Part shown: positions 35,027 to 44,673 of the stretch, in pieces
Layout of the letters: every line of letters begins with the position of its first letter
Numbering within the stretch: the first letter of the stretch is position 1
Source of the DNA: Pseudomonas taeanensis MS-3
GTDB taxonomy: Bacteria > Pseudomonadota > Gammaproteobacteria > Pseudomonadales > Pseudomonadaceae
Direction: 5' to 3'
Assembly (NCBI RefSeq): GCF_000498575.2
Contig: NZ_AWSQ01000001.1
Span: forward strand, 670,859-734,858
Length of the DNA stretch: 64,000 nucleotides
Notes under the pieces: generated by a model
What the model was told of the DNA's origin: nothing
The model's input: only the letters and a program-made list of their open reading frames with translations
Databases searched by the model: none
Made by a program: the position numbers and the translations under genes

Positions 35027-37216
35027 TTACAGTGCTTCCAGCTTGGCGTAACTGAGCATCAGCCATTTGCTGCCTTCGCTTTCGAAGTTCACCTGTACCC
35101 GCGCCTGCGCGCCGCCGCCCTCGAAGTTGAGGATGGTGCCTTCGCCGAACAGGCTGTGTTGTACACGCTGGCCGAGGCTGAAGGCGGTATCCGGCACGGC
35201 GCTGCCGGCGAACATACTGCCGCCGCTCATGCCGCGATTGCCTGAGCCCATGGGCCGGGTGACGCTGTTCGACAGGCGCACTTCCTGGATCAGTGCGGGC
35301 GGAATCTCGCGGACGAAGCGCGACACCTTGTTATAGGTCTCGCTACCGTACAGGCGACGGGTCTCGGCGTAAGTGATCACCAGCTTCTGCATGGCGCGGG
35401 TGATGCCGACATAGGCCAGGCGCCGCTCTTCTTCGAGGCGGCCAGGTTCTTCCAGGCTCATCTTGTGCGGGAACAGGCCTTCTTCCACGCCGACCAGAAA
35501 CACCTGGGGGAACTCCAGACCCTTGGCGCTGTGCAGGGTCATCAACTGGATGCTGTCTTCGTTTTCCGCTGCCTGGGTGTCGCCGGCTTCCAGTGAGGCA
35601 TGGCCGAGGAAGGCCTGCAACGGCGACTGCTCGTCGCCTTCGTCGTTCTCGAAGGCGCGCGCGGCGCTGACCAGTTCTTCCAGGTTCTCGATACGAGCCT
35701 GGGCTTTTTCGCCTTTTTCCGCCTTGTGGTAGGCGATCAGGCCGCTCTGCTCGATGACGGTCTGGGTCATCAGGTGCAGCGGCATGCTCAGCGCCTTGGC
35801 GGCGAGGTTCTCGATCAACTCGATAAAGCCGGCCAGGGCGCCGGAGGCGCGGCCGGGCAGGACCTTGCCGGCGAGCATCAGGCCGATCGCCTCCCACATG
35901 GAGACGTCATGGCCGCGGGCGTACTCGCGGATCGCCTCGACGCTCTTCTCGCCGATCCCGCGCGCCGGCACGTTGATCACCCGCTCCAGCGCGGCGTCGT
36001 TGCCGCGACCTTCGAGCAGGCGCAGGTAGGCCATGGCGTTCTTGATCTCGGCGCGCTCGAAGAAGCGCTGACCGCCGTAGATGCGGTAGGGAATCTTCTC
36101 GCGCAGCAGCGCCTCTTCGAGTACCCGCGACTGAGCGTTGGAGCGGTAGAGGATGGCGATTTCGCTGCGCTTGAGGCCGTCCTTGCGCAGGGCGTCCTCG
36201 ATCGATTCGACCACGTAGCGGGCTTCGTCGTGTTCGTTGAAGGCGGCGTACAGGCTGATCGGCTCGCCATCGCCGTCCTCGGTCCACAGTTCCTTGCCCA
36301 GGCGCCCCTGATTGTTGGCGATCAGTGCGTTGGCGGCCTTGAGGATGCCGGCGGTGGAGCGGTAATTCTGCTCCAGGCGGATGGTTTCGGCGTCCGGGAA
36401 GTCGCGGCTGTACTGGTGAATGTTTTCGATCTTGGCCCCGCGCCAGCCGTAGATCGACTGGTCATCGTCGCCCACTACCATCAGGCTGTCACCGTCCTTG
36501 GCCAGCAGGCGTAGCCAGGCGTACTGCACGGCGTTGGTGTCCTGGAATTCGTCGACCAGGATATGCCGGAAGCGCCGCTGGTAGTGCTCGAGCAGGCCCG
36601 GCTTGTCGCGCCACAAGTCGAGGGCGCGCAGTAGCAACTCGGAGAAGTCGATGACCCCGGCGCGGGCGCAGGCCGCTTCGTAGGTTTCGTAGATTTTCAG
36701 CATGGTGGCGAGGAACAGGTCGCCGCCGGGCTGAATATGCTGCGGACGCAGGCCTTCGTCCTTCTGCCCGTTGATAAACCACTGGGCCTGGCGCACTGGC
36801 CAGCGCTGCTCGTCCAGGCCCAGTTCGCGGATCACCCGCTTGACCAGGCGTTGCTGGTCGTCGGAATCGAGGATCTGGAAGTTTTCCGCCAGGCCGGCCT
36901 CCTGCCAGTGCGACCGCAGCAGGCGATGGGCCAGACCGTGGAAGGTGCCGACCCACATGCCGGCCGGATTCATACCGAGCATCTGTTCGATGCGCGCACG
37001 CATCTCGGCGGCGGCCTTGTTGGTGAAGGTCACCGACAGAATGCTGTGCGGTGAGGCGTTGACCACCTGGATCAGCCAGGCGATACGGTGCACCAGCACA
37101 CGGGTTTTGCCGGAGCCAGCACCGGCCAGGACCAACTGACGGCCCAAACCGGCCGCTACGGCCTGGCGTTGAGCATCGTTGAGGGAGTTCAGCAGAAGAG
37201 AGAGATCGTCGCGCAT
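35027..37216 (-). CDS. uvrD: DNA helicase II
   Basis: A 729-aa superfamily 1A 3'-5' helicase for nucleotide excision and mismatch repair. The Q-motif is LNDAQRQAV, Walker A GAGSGKT (about 31-37), motif Ia TFTNKAA, the DExx motif LVDEFQDTN, motif III GDDDQSIYGWRGA, motif IV LEQNYRS, motif V TLHSAKGLEF and motif VI RRLAYVGITRA. The C-terminal about 60 residues form the Tudor-like domain (LGQRVQHSLFGEGTILNFEG) typical of UvrD/PcrA and absent from Rep. It is monocistronic here. Confidence 0.96.
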   Translation of the reverse strand: MRDDLSLLLNSLNDAQRQAVAAGLGRQLVLAGAGSGKTRVLVHRIAWLIQVVNASPHSILSVTFTNKAAAEMRARIEQMLGMNPAGMWVGTFHGLAHRLLRSHWQEAGLAENFQILDSDDQQRLVKRVIRELGLDEQRWPVRQAQWFINGQKDEGLRPQHIQPGGDLFLATMLKIYETYEAACARAGVIDFSELLLRALDLWRDKPGLLEHYQRRFRHILVDEFQDTNAVQYAWLRLLAKDGDSLMVVGDDDQSIYGWRGAKIENIHQYSRDFPDAETIRLEQNYRSTAGILKAANALIANNQGRLGKELWTEDGDGEPISLYAAFNEHDEARYVVESIEDALRKDGLKRSEIAILYRSNAQSRVLEEALLREKIPYRIYGGQRFFERAEIKNAMAYLRLLEGRGNDAALERVINVPARGIGEKSVEAIREYARGHDVSMWEAIGLMLAGKVLPGRASGALAGFIELIENLAAKALSMPLHLMTQTVIEQSGLIAYHKAEKGEKAQARIENLEELVSAARAFENDEGDEQSPLQAFLGHASLEAGDTQAAENEDSIQLMTLHSAKGLEFPQVFLVGVEEGLFPHKMSLEEPGRLEEERRLAYVGITRAMQKLVITYAETRRLYGSETYNKVSRFVREIPPALIQEVRLSNSVTRPMGSGNRGMSGGSMFAGSAVPDTAFSLGQRVQHSLFGEGTILNFEGGGAQARVQVNFESEGSKWLMLSYAKLEAL

Positions 37217-37440
37217 CGCGGCATTCTAGGGGGCGGGCGCAGGCAGGGCAAACCGCAGATGAGCACACCGTGAGCAACTGACGACTGGCAGGTCACCAGC
37301 ACGGCCAATGCTTGCCGGGCCGCGCCCCGTAAAAAGTTAGGCCGGCCGGCGGGGAAATCGCGTTCATCGATCTTGGGCGCTGGCTCTAGCTCGGGTATGC
37401 TCCGCCGACGCCTAGGCAACCCTTAATAAGAATATCGCCT

Positions 37441-40320
37441 ATGACTGCCCTCACGAGCGCCGCAGTAGCCGAGTTGACGCTGGACACTTCGCACGAGATC
37501 GATCAGCAATTCGTCACTGGTATTGCTGTCGAGCGTACCCGCCTGCTCTACCAGGGCTCACGGGTACCGACCCTATTCATGTTGCTCAATGGCCTGGCCT
37601 GCGCCTACCTGCTGTGGACGCCACAAAATCGCTGGCTGCTATCCGGTTGGCTGATCTGGTTGGTGTTGCTCGCCGTCTTGCGTCTGGTACAGGTCACCGC
37701 GTTCAATGCCGCGCCGCCGAGTCGTCAGGCCCATCCGCACTGGCGGCGAAATTTCCTGTTTGGCGCCCTCGCGTCCGGTCTGACCCTGGCCTTTGCCGCC
37801 ATCTTCCTGGTGCCAGTCGATGTGTTCTACCAGCAGGCCCTGGTCTACGGACTGATTGCCGCGGCGATTCTCTCCGCCAGCGTCGCTTATGCGGTGAGTC
37901 TGTCGGCATTTCTGACCTTCGCCGTGCCCTGTCTGCTGCCCTCGGGGGCCTATCTGCTGCTCAGCGACAACGCCTTGCAGCGCGCTTGGGGCCTGCTGGA
38001 CGGTATTTTGCTGTTGGCGCTGCTGGTGGTGGCCTGGCAGGTTAACCGCCTGGTACAGCGCAGTCTGCTGCAACGCTTCCAGAATCTGGCGCTGATCGGC
38101 AACCTGGAGCATGCCAAGCTGCGGGCCGAAGGTCTGAATGTCGAGCTGGCGCGAGAAATCGAACAGCGCCGGCGGGCCGAGCGCGAGTTGCGTGGTGCCC
38201 ACCGCGAGCTGGAAATGCGTGTGGCTGAACGCACCCTGGAGCTGGACGAAACCACGCATGCCCTGAGCAAGAGTCAGGCGCGTCTGGCCCTGGCCCTGGA
38301 AGCCAGCGAATTGGGCTTGTGGGATTGGGACCTGCAAAGCGATCAGGTACACCACTCCCAACTCAAGGAAATTTTCGGTCTCGAACCCGGCGCGGTTCAG
38401 GTCATGTTGCGCGATCTCAAGCCGCGCCTGCATCCGGACGACCTGCCGGTCCTGCGCCGCGCCCTGGTCGAGCACATGAAGGGGCGTACCGACGGTTACC
38501 AGATCGAGTACCGCATCAAGCACGCCGCCGGGCACTGGGTGTGGATCGAAGACCGTGGTCGCGCGGTGGAGCATGACGCCCGGGGACGGGTGCTGCGCAT
38601 GCTCGGCACGCGGCGCGATATCAGTGCGCGCAAGCAGCAGGAACAGCAGCAGCAGCTGGCTGCCACGGTGTTCGAGGCGGCCAGCGAAGGCATCGTGATT
38701 CTCGACCCTGACTACCGCCTGTTGGCGGTCAATCGGGCGTTCAGGCAAGTCACCGGCTACCGCCAGGATGAGTTGATCGGTAAAAGCGTGATCAGCTTTA
38801 TCAGCAGTCGCGAGGCGCGCCAGCAGTACCAGCTGATCCGTCTGGAGTTGGAGCAGTGTGGTAGCTGGCAGGGCGAATTGCTCGAGGCGCGCAAGAACGG
38901 CGAGCTCTACCCGCAGTGGTTGCAGCTGAATGTAGTACGCGACTCACGGGGAAATGTCAGTCATGTGGTGGGCTTCTTCGCCGATCTTACGTCGCGGCGC
39001 GAGTCTGAAGAGCGCCTGCGCTACCTCTCGCATTACGATCAGTTGACCGGTCTGGCCAATCGCAGCCTGTTCCGCGAGCGCCTGCACGACGCCAGCCAGC
39101 GCGCGCGCCAGAGTGGCCGCAGCCTGGCCTTGCTACACATTGATCTGGATCGCTTCAAGCTGCTGAATGACAGCCTCGGCCATGACGTGGCCGATCAGTT
39201 GCTGCGGCAGATGAGCCGTCGCCTGAGCCAGGCGGTACCCGAGGCCGACACCCTGGCGCGCTTGTCGGGCGACGAGTTCGGGGTGTTGCTCGACTCCTAC
39301 GGTAGCCTTTCCAGCCTGGCGCGCATGGCCAGTCGTCTGCTGGCCAAGCTGCGGGTACCGATGACGGTTGGCGATCAGGAGTTGGTGATCAGTGCGTCCG
39401 TTGGCATCAGTCTGTGGCCGGACAATGCGCGGGAAATCTCCGCGCTGATCAGCCAGGCCAACATGGCCATGCAGCACGCCAAGCATTTGGGCGGCAACAC
39501 CTTCCAATTCTTCACCGATAACCTGCAAGCCTGCACCCTGGAGCGCCTGCAACTGGAGACGCAGTTGCGCAAGGCCATCGATGAGGGGCAGCTGGAAGTG
39601 TTCTACCAGCCCAAGCTATGCCTGGCCGATGACAGCCTGAATGGTGCCGAGGCGCTGGTGCGTTGGCGTCATCCGCTGCTGGGTCTGGTGCCCCCCGGCG
39701 ACTTCATCGGCCTAGCCGAGGAAACCGGCCTGATCGCACCCATCGGTGAGTTCGTCCTGCGTGAGGCGTGCCGGCAGGCGCGCGAATGGCAGCGTCAGGG
39801 GCTGGCGCAGATCCGCGTCTCGGTGAACCTGTCGGTGCATCAACTGCGTCAGGGCAATCTGACCAGCCTGGTGCGCCAGGTACTCGAGGAAACCGACCTG
39901 GAGGCGCATTTCCTCGAGCTGGAACTCACCGAAAGCCAGTTGATGGAGAACGTCGAAAGTGTCATCAGCACCTTCCATCAGCTGCGTGCCCTGGGGGTCA
40001 AACTGGCGATTGATGACTTCGGCACTGGCTATTCTTCGCTCAGTTACCTCAAGCGTTTCCCGGTGGATTACGTGAAGATCGATCAGACCTTCATCCGCGA
40101 CCTGTCAGCGGGCGGTGAAGATGCCGCCATCACCCGGGCGATCATCGCCCTGGCCCATAGCCTGGAGCTGAAGGTAGTCGCCGAAGGGGTGGAAACCCAG
40201 GCGCAGATGGACTTCCTCAAGGCGCACCACTGCGATGAAATTCAGGGCTATCTGATCGGCAGGCCGGTACCGGCGGAGCAGTTTGTCGAGGTGCTACGTG
40301 ATCAGATCAAGGTTTTCTAG
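37441..40320 (+). CDS. Membrane PAS-GGDEF-EAL cyclic-di-GMP protein
   Basis: A 959-aa protein. The N-terminus has several membrane segments (about 40-210), then a charged coiled coil (about 215-280), two PAS domains (about 285-400 and 410-525), a GGDEF domain (about 535-695) and an EAL domain (about 710-955). The cyclase motif is SGDEF (609-613), with Ser replacing the first Gly, and the inhibitory RxxD site is degenerate (PEAD). The EAL domain is intact: EALVRW (EAL at 737-739), and [24 protein letters not shown] has the metal-binding residues. It is probably a phosphodiesterase, with the GGDEF domain either weakly active or regulatory (GTP sensing). It appears monocistronic. Confidence 0.92.
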   Translation: MTALTSAAVAELTLDTSHEIDQQFVTGIAVERTRLLYQGSRVPTLFMLLNGLACAYLLWTPQNRWLLSGWLIWLVLLAVLRLVQVTAFNAAPPSRQAHPHWRRNFLFGALASGLTLAFAAIFLVPVDVFYQQALVYGLIAAAILSASVAYAVSLSAFLTFAVPCLLPSGAYLLLSDNALQRAWGLLDGILLLALLVVAWQVNRLVQRSLLQRFQNLALIGNLEHAKLRAEGLNVELAREIEQRRRAERELRGAHRELEMRVAERTLELDETTHALSKSQARLALALEASELGLWDWDLQSDQVHHSQLKEIFGLEPGAVQVMLRDLKPRLHPDDLPVLRRALVEHMKGRTDGYQIEYRIKHAAGHWVWIEDRGRAVEHDARGRVLRMLGTRRDISARKQQEQQQQLAATVFEAASEGIVILDPDYRLLAVNRAFRQVTGYRQDELIGKSVISFISSREARQQYQLIRLELEQCGSWQGELLEARKNGELYPQWLQLNVVRDSRGNVSHVVGFFADLTSRRESEERLRYLSHYDQLTGLANRSLFRERLHDASQRARQSGRSLALLHIDLDRFKLLNDSLGHDVADQLLRQMSRRLSQAVPEADTLARLSGDEFGVLLDSYGSLSSLARMASRLLAKLRVPMTVGDQELVISASVGISLWPDNAREISALISQANMAMQHAKHLGGNTFQFFTDNLQACTLERLQLETQLRKAIDEGQLEVFYQPKLCLADDSLNGAEALVRWRHPLLGLVPPGDFIGLAEETGLIAPIGEFVLREACRQAREWQRQGLAQIRVSVNLSVHQLRQGNLTSLVRQVLEETDLEAHFLELELTESQLMENVESVISTFHQLRALGVKLAIDDFGTGYSSLSYLKRFPVDYVKIDQTFIRDLSAGGEDAAITRAIIALAHSLELKVVAEGVETQAQMDFLKAHHCDEIQGYLIGRPVPAEQFVEVLRDQIKVF

Positions 40321-40348
40321 CGGCACGTGGATGGTGTTATCTGGGGTG

Positions 40349-40375
40349 GCGTGCGCCTGTTGGGCAAGCGCACGC
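40349..40375. terminator. Hairpin between convergent genes
   Basis: GCGTGCGC-N11-GCGCACGC is a perfect 8-bp stem between the GGDEF/EAL gene and the convergent lipoprotein gene. No T-run follows, so it is a weak terminator candidate. Confidence 0.45.
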
Positions 40376-40382
40376 GGCGGGG

Positions 40383-40709
40383 TCAAAGCCCGTTGGGAAG
40401 GAAACGAGTGGCGCCGCTGACCTCATCGATCCTCTTGATGCGTACGGCTTTCTGGCAGGTTTCATTACGCGTATTGCTGTCCGCGCAGTACTGCGTGAGA
40501 AACTCAGCAAACGCCATGTCCTGACCGTTAACGGTCAGCACGCGCTTGAAGTATTCGCCTTGAATGCCCTGTGCCTGGCGGCGACTGGTCATCTCCTGGT
40601 CGACTACCAAGCGTCCGTGCAGATCAACGCTGGGGAATTCGGGGGCTTTATCTTCTTTGCAGGCAGCCAGCAGCATGGCAGTGGCGGCCAGGGTGATTAA
40701 ACGCAGCAT
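40383..40709 (-). CDS. Small lipoprotein, unknown function
   Basis: A 108-aa lipoprotein with lipobox LLAAC (Cys17). The mature part has EYFKRVLTVNGQDMAFAEFLTQYC, with two further cysteines likely to form a disulfide. It is the last of three minus-strand envelope genes (41305, 40764, 40383) with gaps of 10 and 54 bp, presumably one operon. I do not recognise a named domain. GAGAG lies just before the ATG. Confidence 0.72.
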   Translation of the reverse strand: MLRLITLAATAMLLAACKEDKAPEFPSVDLHGRLVVDQEMTSRRQAQGIQGEYFKRVLTVNGQDMAFAEFLTQYCADSNTRNETCQKAVRIKRIDEVSGATRFLPNGL

Positions 40710-40763
40710 GATGAGCTCTCTCGAAAGCCTCCCCCCGGCGGGTGCCAGGGGAAGTGTCGGGGG

Positions 40764-41294
40764 TTACTCGCCGAACAGGCGAGTGGAGCGATTGACCTCG
40801 GCTTTGCCGGAGTCTTCCAGCAAGGCTTTAGTGCCCGAACTCAGGTTGCGCGAAGCATCCGCGTCCGACTGGATCACGTCGGTTCGTGCCGCGCTCTCGC
40901 GCAACTCGGCATCGATGTAGTCGTTCGCCCGAGCTGCGCGGGCGCGTTTAGCCTGCAGTTCAAGTCTGCGCTCTTCCAGTTCGAGTGCCCGCAGTTCGTC
41001 CTCAAAGCCTTCTTCACGGCTGCGAACGCGCTTGTTTTCGGACTCTTGTGCCTGACGTTGTGCCAGAGCTTTCTGTTGTGCAGCTTGTTGTACGGCGGCG
41101 CGTTGACGGCGATTAGCAGCATCGCGCGCGTCAGCACGTGCCTGCTCGGCAACGGCCTGGCGAGTGCGCTCGGCTGCGGCATTCGCTTCAGCTTGCTTGG
41201 TTTGCTGTTCGATTTGGTACAACTGGTCGAACTGGTTGGCCAATGCCGGCAGGGATAACAAGGCCAGGGCGGAGCCCAGAACAATATGTTTCAT
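40764..41294 (-). CDS. Periplasmic coiled-coil protein (DUF5384-like)
   Basis: A 176-aa protein with a signal peptide (MKHIVLGSALALLSLPALA). The mature part is almost entirely charged alanine/glutamine/arginine-rich coiled coil (residues about 25-135), then a short C-terminal tail. The pattern matches proteins annotated DUF5384. GAGGG precedes the ATG. It sits between a glycine-zipper lipoprotein and a small lipoprotein, suggesting a shared envelope role, perhaps structural. Confidence 0.7.
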   Translation of the reverse strand: MKHIVLGSALALLSLPALANQFDQLYQIEQQTKQAEANAAAERTRQAVAEQARADARDAANRRQRAAVQQAAQQKALAQRQAQESENKRVRSREEGFEDELRALELEERRLELQAKRARAARANDYIDAELRESAARTDVIQSDADASRNLSSGTKALLEDSGKAEVNRSTRLFGE

Positions 41295-41304
41295 CTGTGC
41301 GCCC

Positions 41305-41811
41305 TCAGCTCTTGGTCGGTTCGGGGCAGGTTGCGTTTGGCTGGATGCGTGTTTCGTTGGACAGCATCATTACCATCAGCGAGATTTCGCCAATTTTGAA
41401 TTCGCAAGGACGGCCGACCTGGGCAGAGGTGAAAATCTTACCGTTTTCCGAGTAACCGATCAGCACGCCTGGCACCAGGGAGGTATCGCTGACCAGCGAG
41501 CCGGCCATTGCGCCTGCAGCACCACCTGCAACGCCGCCCACTATTGCGGTATCACGGTGATTCTGTGCGCCCAGCGCCGCGCCGCCAATAGCGCCCAGCA
41601 GGCCACCGACCATCATGGCGGCTTTCTGGTTTTTCTCGTTGCTGACTTTGATCTTGGAGGGGGAAACCGTCAGGATTTTAACGGTTTTGGCTTCTTGCTG
41701 AGTGTTGACCTGACTCGCGTCGAAGACATCGGCTTGGTACTGCTCGCCAGTGGCTTGGCAGCCAGTCAGTACGGCAGCGATAGAGAGTACCAGGCAGCGT
41801 TTGATCATCAT
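41305..41811 (-). CDS. Glycine-zipper (SlyB-like) outer-membrane lipoprotein
   Basis: A 168-aa lipoprotein with lipobox LTGC (Cys18). A glycine-zipper segment occupies about 68-108 (MVGGLLGAIGGAALGA, then VGGVAGGAAGAMAGSLV), as in SlyB/Pcp-type proteins that insert glycine-zipper helices in the outer membrane. The C-terminal part (FKIGEISLMVMMLSNETRI) is outside the usual SlyB length. Two adjacent ATGs are possible; AAAGGA lies directly before the first, so the second (41808) may be the real start. Confidence 0.75.
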   Translation of the reverse strand: MMIKRCLVLSIAAVLTGCQATGEQYQADVFDASQVNTQQEAKTVKILTVSPSKIKVSNEKNQKAAMMVGGLLGAIGGAALGAQNHRDTAIVGGVAGGAAGAMAGSLVSDTSLVPGVLIGYSENGKIFTSAQVGRPCEFKIGEISLMVMMLSNETRIQPNATCPEPTKS

Positions 41812-42079
41812 TCCTTTATTCCTTGATGAAATATAAACATCCTTTTGCCAGTTTATTTAGAATAATAATGGCAATGAGCCGGCATTCTAATCAAAGGGTT
41901 TGGTCAGGGTAAAGGCGGGCTGTTGAACTTACTGAGATATACGCTGTCTCCCTGCCCGGAGGCGTGAGGTATCGGCGGAGCCTTGCAATTCGCGCACAGT
42001 CCTCCGTTACCATCGCGGATACTAGATGCTGATGTCAGCTAGTCTGAGCTGCTGCAGTCAGCTGCGGCGGTTTGTTGCG

Positions 42080-43522
42080 CTACTCCATCCACTGCCGGCC
42101 ATGTCGCTCGAGCAAGCTTTGCAGCTGCTCCGGGCCATTGCTGCCGGCCGGATAGGGGCGCGGGCTCTGGTAGTGCTGGTGCCAGCCCTGGATGATCGGA
42201 TCAATCCATTGCCAGGCGGCCTCCACTTCATCGCGGCGCATGAACAGCGTCGAGTCGCCTTCGATGACATCCAGCAGCAGACGCTCGTAGGCGTCCCAGC
42301 GGCGCTGTTTATTGAATGCGTCGGCCAGGTTGAGATCGAGCTCCACCGGTTTCAGGCGCATGCCTTTTCCGGGATTCTTGGCCATCAGCTGCAGGCTGAT
42401 GCGCTCTTCCGGCTGCAGGCGGATCAGCAGGCGGTTGGCTTCGCCTTCGCCGAACAGCCGATGCGGCACCGGTTTGAACTGAATGAGGATTTCCGAGGAC
42501 TTCTTTGCCAGGCGTTTACCGGTGCGCAGGTAAAACGGCACACCGGCCCAGCGCCAGTTGTCTATTTCCGCCTGAATGGCAACAAATGTCTCGGTATCAC
42601 TGTCGTTGTCGACATTTTTCTCGAAGTAATACGCCGGAACGTCCTGCCCGCCGATCTTTCCGGCGGCGTACTGGCCACGCACGGTCTTGTCCCTGACGTC
42701 GAGGCCGGTGATGGGCTTCAGGGCTTCGAGGATTTTCACTTTCTCGTTGCGCACCGCCTCGGCGTCGAAACGCACCGGCGCCTCCATGGCTACCAGGCAG
42801 AGCAGCTGCAACAGGTGGTTCTGCACCATGTCGCGCATCGCCCCGGCATGGTCGTAGTAGGCGCCGCGGTTCTCCACCCCGAGGGTCTCGCAGACGCTGA
42901 TCTGGATATGATCGATGTGCCCGGCACGCCATATTGGTTCGAACAGGGCGTTGGCGAAGCGCAGCGCCATGAGGTTCTGTACGGTTTCCTTGCCCAGGTA
43001 ATGATCAATGCGGAACACCCGGGACTCGTCGAATACCGCGGCGATCGTTGCATTGATCGCCTGCGCCGACTCGAGGGAGTGGCCGATGGGTTTCTCCAGC
43101 ACGATGCGCGCCTTGGGTCCGGCCAGTCCTGCGATTTTCAGGTGCGCGGCGATATCCTCGAACAGGCCGGGTGCAGTGGCCAGGTAGTACACCCGCACGC
43201 GCTCCTCGGGGTTGCCCAGGTGTTTGCTCAAACGGCCGAAATCGGCGCTGTGGCTAGCGTCCATGGCGAAGTAATCGAGGCGTGCAGCGAAATGCTGCCA
43301 GGTTTCGGCGTCGAAGTCGGCGCGCGCGACTTGAGCACGGCAGTGGCGTTCGGCGAGGGCCTGGAAGGCTGCGCGGCTGTGCTTGCTGCGCGCCAGAGCG
43401 AGGATGCGCATGTCGGCGTGCAGGCGCCCCTCGCGGTGCAGGTGATAGAGCGCGGGCAACAGTTTATGCAGGGCTAGATCGCCGGTGCCGCCGAACACCA
43501 GCATGTCGCAGGGAATACTCAA
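42080..43522 (-). CDS. zwf: Glucose-6-phosphate 1-dehydrogenase
   Basis: A 480-aa NAD(P)-dependent enzyme converting glucose-6-phosphate to 6-phosphogluconolactone, feeding the Entner-Doudoroff and pentose phosphate routes. The nucleotide-binding motif is FGGTGDLALHKLLPAL (about 10-25), and the active-site signature RIDHYLGKE is at about residues 172-180. The start appears to be TTG at 43522, with GGAG 8 bases upstream; ATG 43504 is the alternative but would remove six residues before the Rossmann strand. Unlike the classical zwf-pgl-eda operon, no pgl or eda follows, matching the separate zwf paralogue locus of Pseudomonas. It is divergent from an RpiR regulator, with a matching operator between them. 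Confidence 0.94.
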   Translation of the reverse strand: MSIPCDMLVFGGTGDLALHKLLPALYHLHREGRLHADMRILALARSKHSRAAFQALAERHCRAQVARADFDAETWQHFAARLDYFAMDASHSADFGRLSKHLGNPEERVRVYYLATAPGLFEDIAAHLKIAGLAGPKARIVLEKPIGHSLESAQAINATIAAVFDESRVFRIDHYLGKETVQNLMALRFANALFEPIWRAGHIDHIQISVCETLGVENRGAYYDHAGAMRDMVQNHLLQLLCLVAMEAPVRFDAEAVRNEKVKILEALKPITGLDVRDKTVRGQYAAGKIGGQDVPAYYFEKNVDNDSDTETFVAIQAEIDNWRWAGVPFYLRTGKRLAKKSSEILIQFKPVPHRLFGEGEANRLLIRLQPEERISLQLMAKNPGKGMRLKPVELDLNLADAFNKQRRWDAYERLLLDVIEGDSTLFMRRDEVEAAWQWIDPIIQGWHQHYQSPRPYPAGSNGPEQLQSLLERHGRQWME

Positions 43523-43565
43523 TGAAGGAACTCCGACTCGTTTACCTGTGCGGGGGTGGCGGCCA

Positions 43566-43580
43566 TGTAGTATAACTACA
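43566..43580. promoter_or_regulatory. RpiR-type (HexR/RccR) operator
   Basis: TGTAGTATAACTACA is a perfect palindrome around ATA, matching the HexR-type consensus TGTARTWWWAYTACA. It lies 44 bp upstream of zwf and 98 bp upstream of the regulator, so it can control both. An extra half-site ACTACA follows at 43586-43591, 11 bp after the previous one. Confidence 0.85.
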
Positions 43581-43677
43581 AGATCACTACAACCCGGCCT
43601 GCGCCGATCATAACCGAGTCGTGACTCGGTCGAGGATCGTCCGCCGGATTCAATGCCCCCAGCAGAGCCTATTTCTT

Positions 43678-44547
43678 GTGAATTTGTTGCAACACATAGC
43701 CCAGTCGCGCCACCTGTTACGTAAGTCGGAACTCAAGGTGGCCGACCATGTGCTGCTCGACCCGGCTGCGGTGATGCACAGTTCGATGGCCGAGCTGGCG
43801 CATAACGTGGGGATCAGCGAGCCGACCATCGTGCGCTTCTGTCGCGCCATTGGTTGTGGCGGCTTTCAGGACCTCAAGCTCAAGCTGGCGCAAAGCCTGG
43901 CTGCCGGCGCCAGCTTTGGTCAGTTCGCGATCCACGAGAACGACTCGGTCAGCGATTTCAGCCTGAAGATTTTCGATACCACCCTGCATACCCTGATCGA
44001 GGTGCGCGAGCACCTCGATCCACAGGCGCTGCAGCAGGCCATCTCCGCTTGTGCCCAGGCCCAGCGCGTGGAGTTCTATGGCTTTGGCGCTTCCGGTGCG
44101 GTGGCGGCGGATGCCCAGCACAAGTTCTTCCGTCTGCTGCTGAACGCCGCGGCCTATTCCGACCCGCACATGCAGGCGATGAGCGCGGTGACGCTGAAAC
44201 CCACCGATGTGGCGATCTGCATCTCCCAGTCCGGTCGCTCCAAGGACCTGCTGATCACCGCCAATCTGGTGCGTGAAACCGGCGCCACGCTGATCACCCT
44301 GTGCCCGAGTCAGACCCCGCTGGCTGACCTGGCTTCAGTGGTACTGGCGATCGACGTGCAGGAAGACACCGAGATCTACACCCCGCTGACCTCGCGTATT
44401 GCCCACCTGGTAGTGATCGACGTGCTCGCCATGGGCGTGGCCATGGCCCGCGGCCCGTCGCTGGTCAACCACCTGAAGAGCGTCAAGCGCAGCTTGCGCA
44501 GCCTGCGCCTGTCGCCCAAGTCGATCAAGATCGCCGACGATCAGTAA
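43678..44547 (+). CDS. rccR: RpiR-family regulator of central carbon metabolism (RccR-like)
   Basis: A 289-aa regulator with an N-terminal RpiR helix-turn-helix (SMAELAHNVGISEPTIVRFCRAIGC, about 35-59) and a C-terminal SIS sugar-phosphate-binding domain (YGFGASGAVAADAQHK; ISQSGRSKDLL). The N-terminus NLLQHIAQSRHLLRKSELKVADHVLL and the neighbours (a lone zwf on one side, pyruvate carboxylase and its LysR on the other) fit RccR of Pseudomonas, a KDPG-responsive regulator, rather than HexR of the zwf-pgl-eda operon. The GTG 43678 start gives the family length; the frame opens 57 bases earlier without support. It likely binds the palindrome at 43566. Confidence 0.85.
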   Translation: MNLLQHIAQSRHLLRKSELKVADHVLLDPAAVMHSSMAELAHNVGISEPTIVRFCRAIGCGGFQDLKLKLAQSLAAGASFGQFAIHENDSVSDFSLKIFDTTLHTLIEVREHLDPQALQQAISACAQAQRVEFYGFGASGAVAADAQHKFFRLLLNAAAYSDPHMQAMSAVTLKPTDVAICISQSGRSKDLLITANLVRETGATLITLCPSQTPLADLASVVLAIDVQEDTEIYTPLTSRIAHLVVIDVLAMGVAMARGPSLVNHLKSVKRSLRSLRLSPKSIKIADDQ

Positions 44548-44673
44548 TCCTCGCCCTGTTGCGGCCAGCGCTGTCGGCGGTCTGGCGTAACCACAGCTTC
44601 ATTGCTTTGCCGTCAAAGCGTCATGCAGGCGGTCGATCCTGTGACTCCCGTTATTCGCCTTGGGAGACATGTG

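Noticed and set aside
43678..44547. Naming the RpiR gene hexR
   Set aside because: The operator fits both, but the gene lies next to pyruvate carboxylase and a lone zwf rather than a zwf-pgl-eda operon, and its N-terminus fits the RccR group better.
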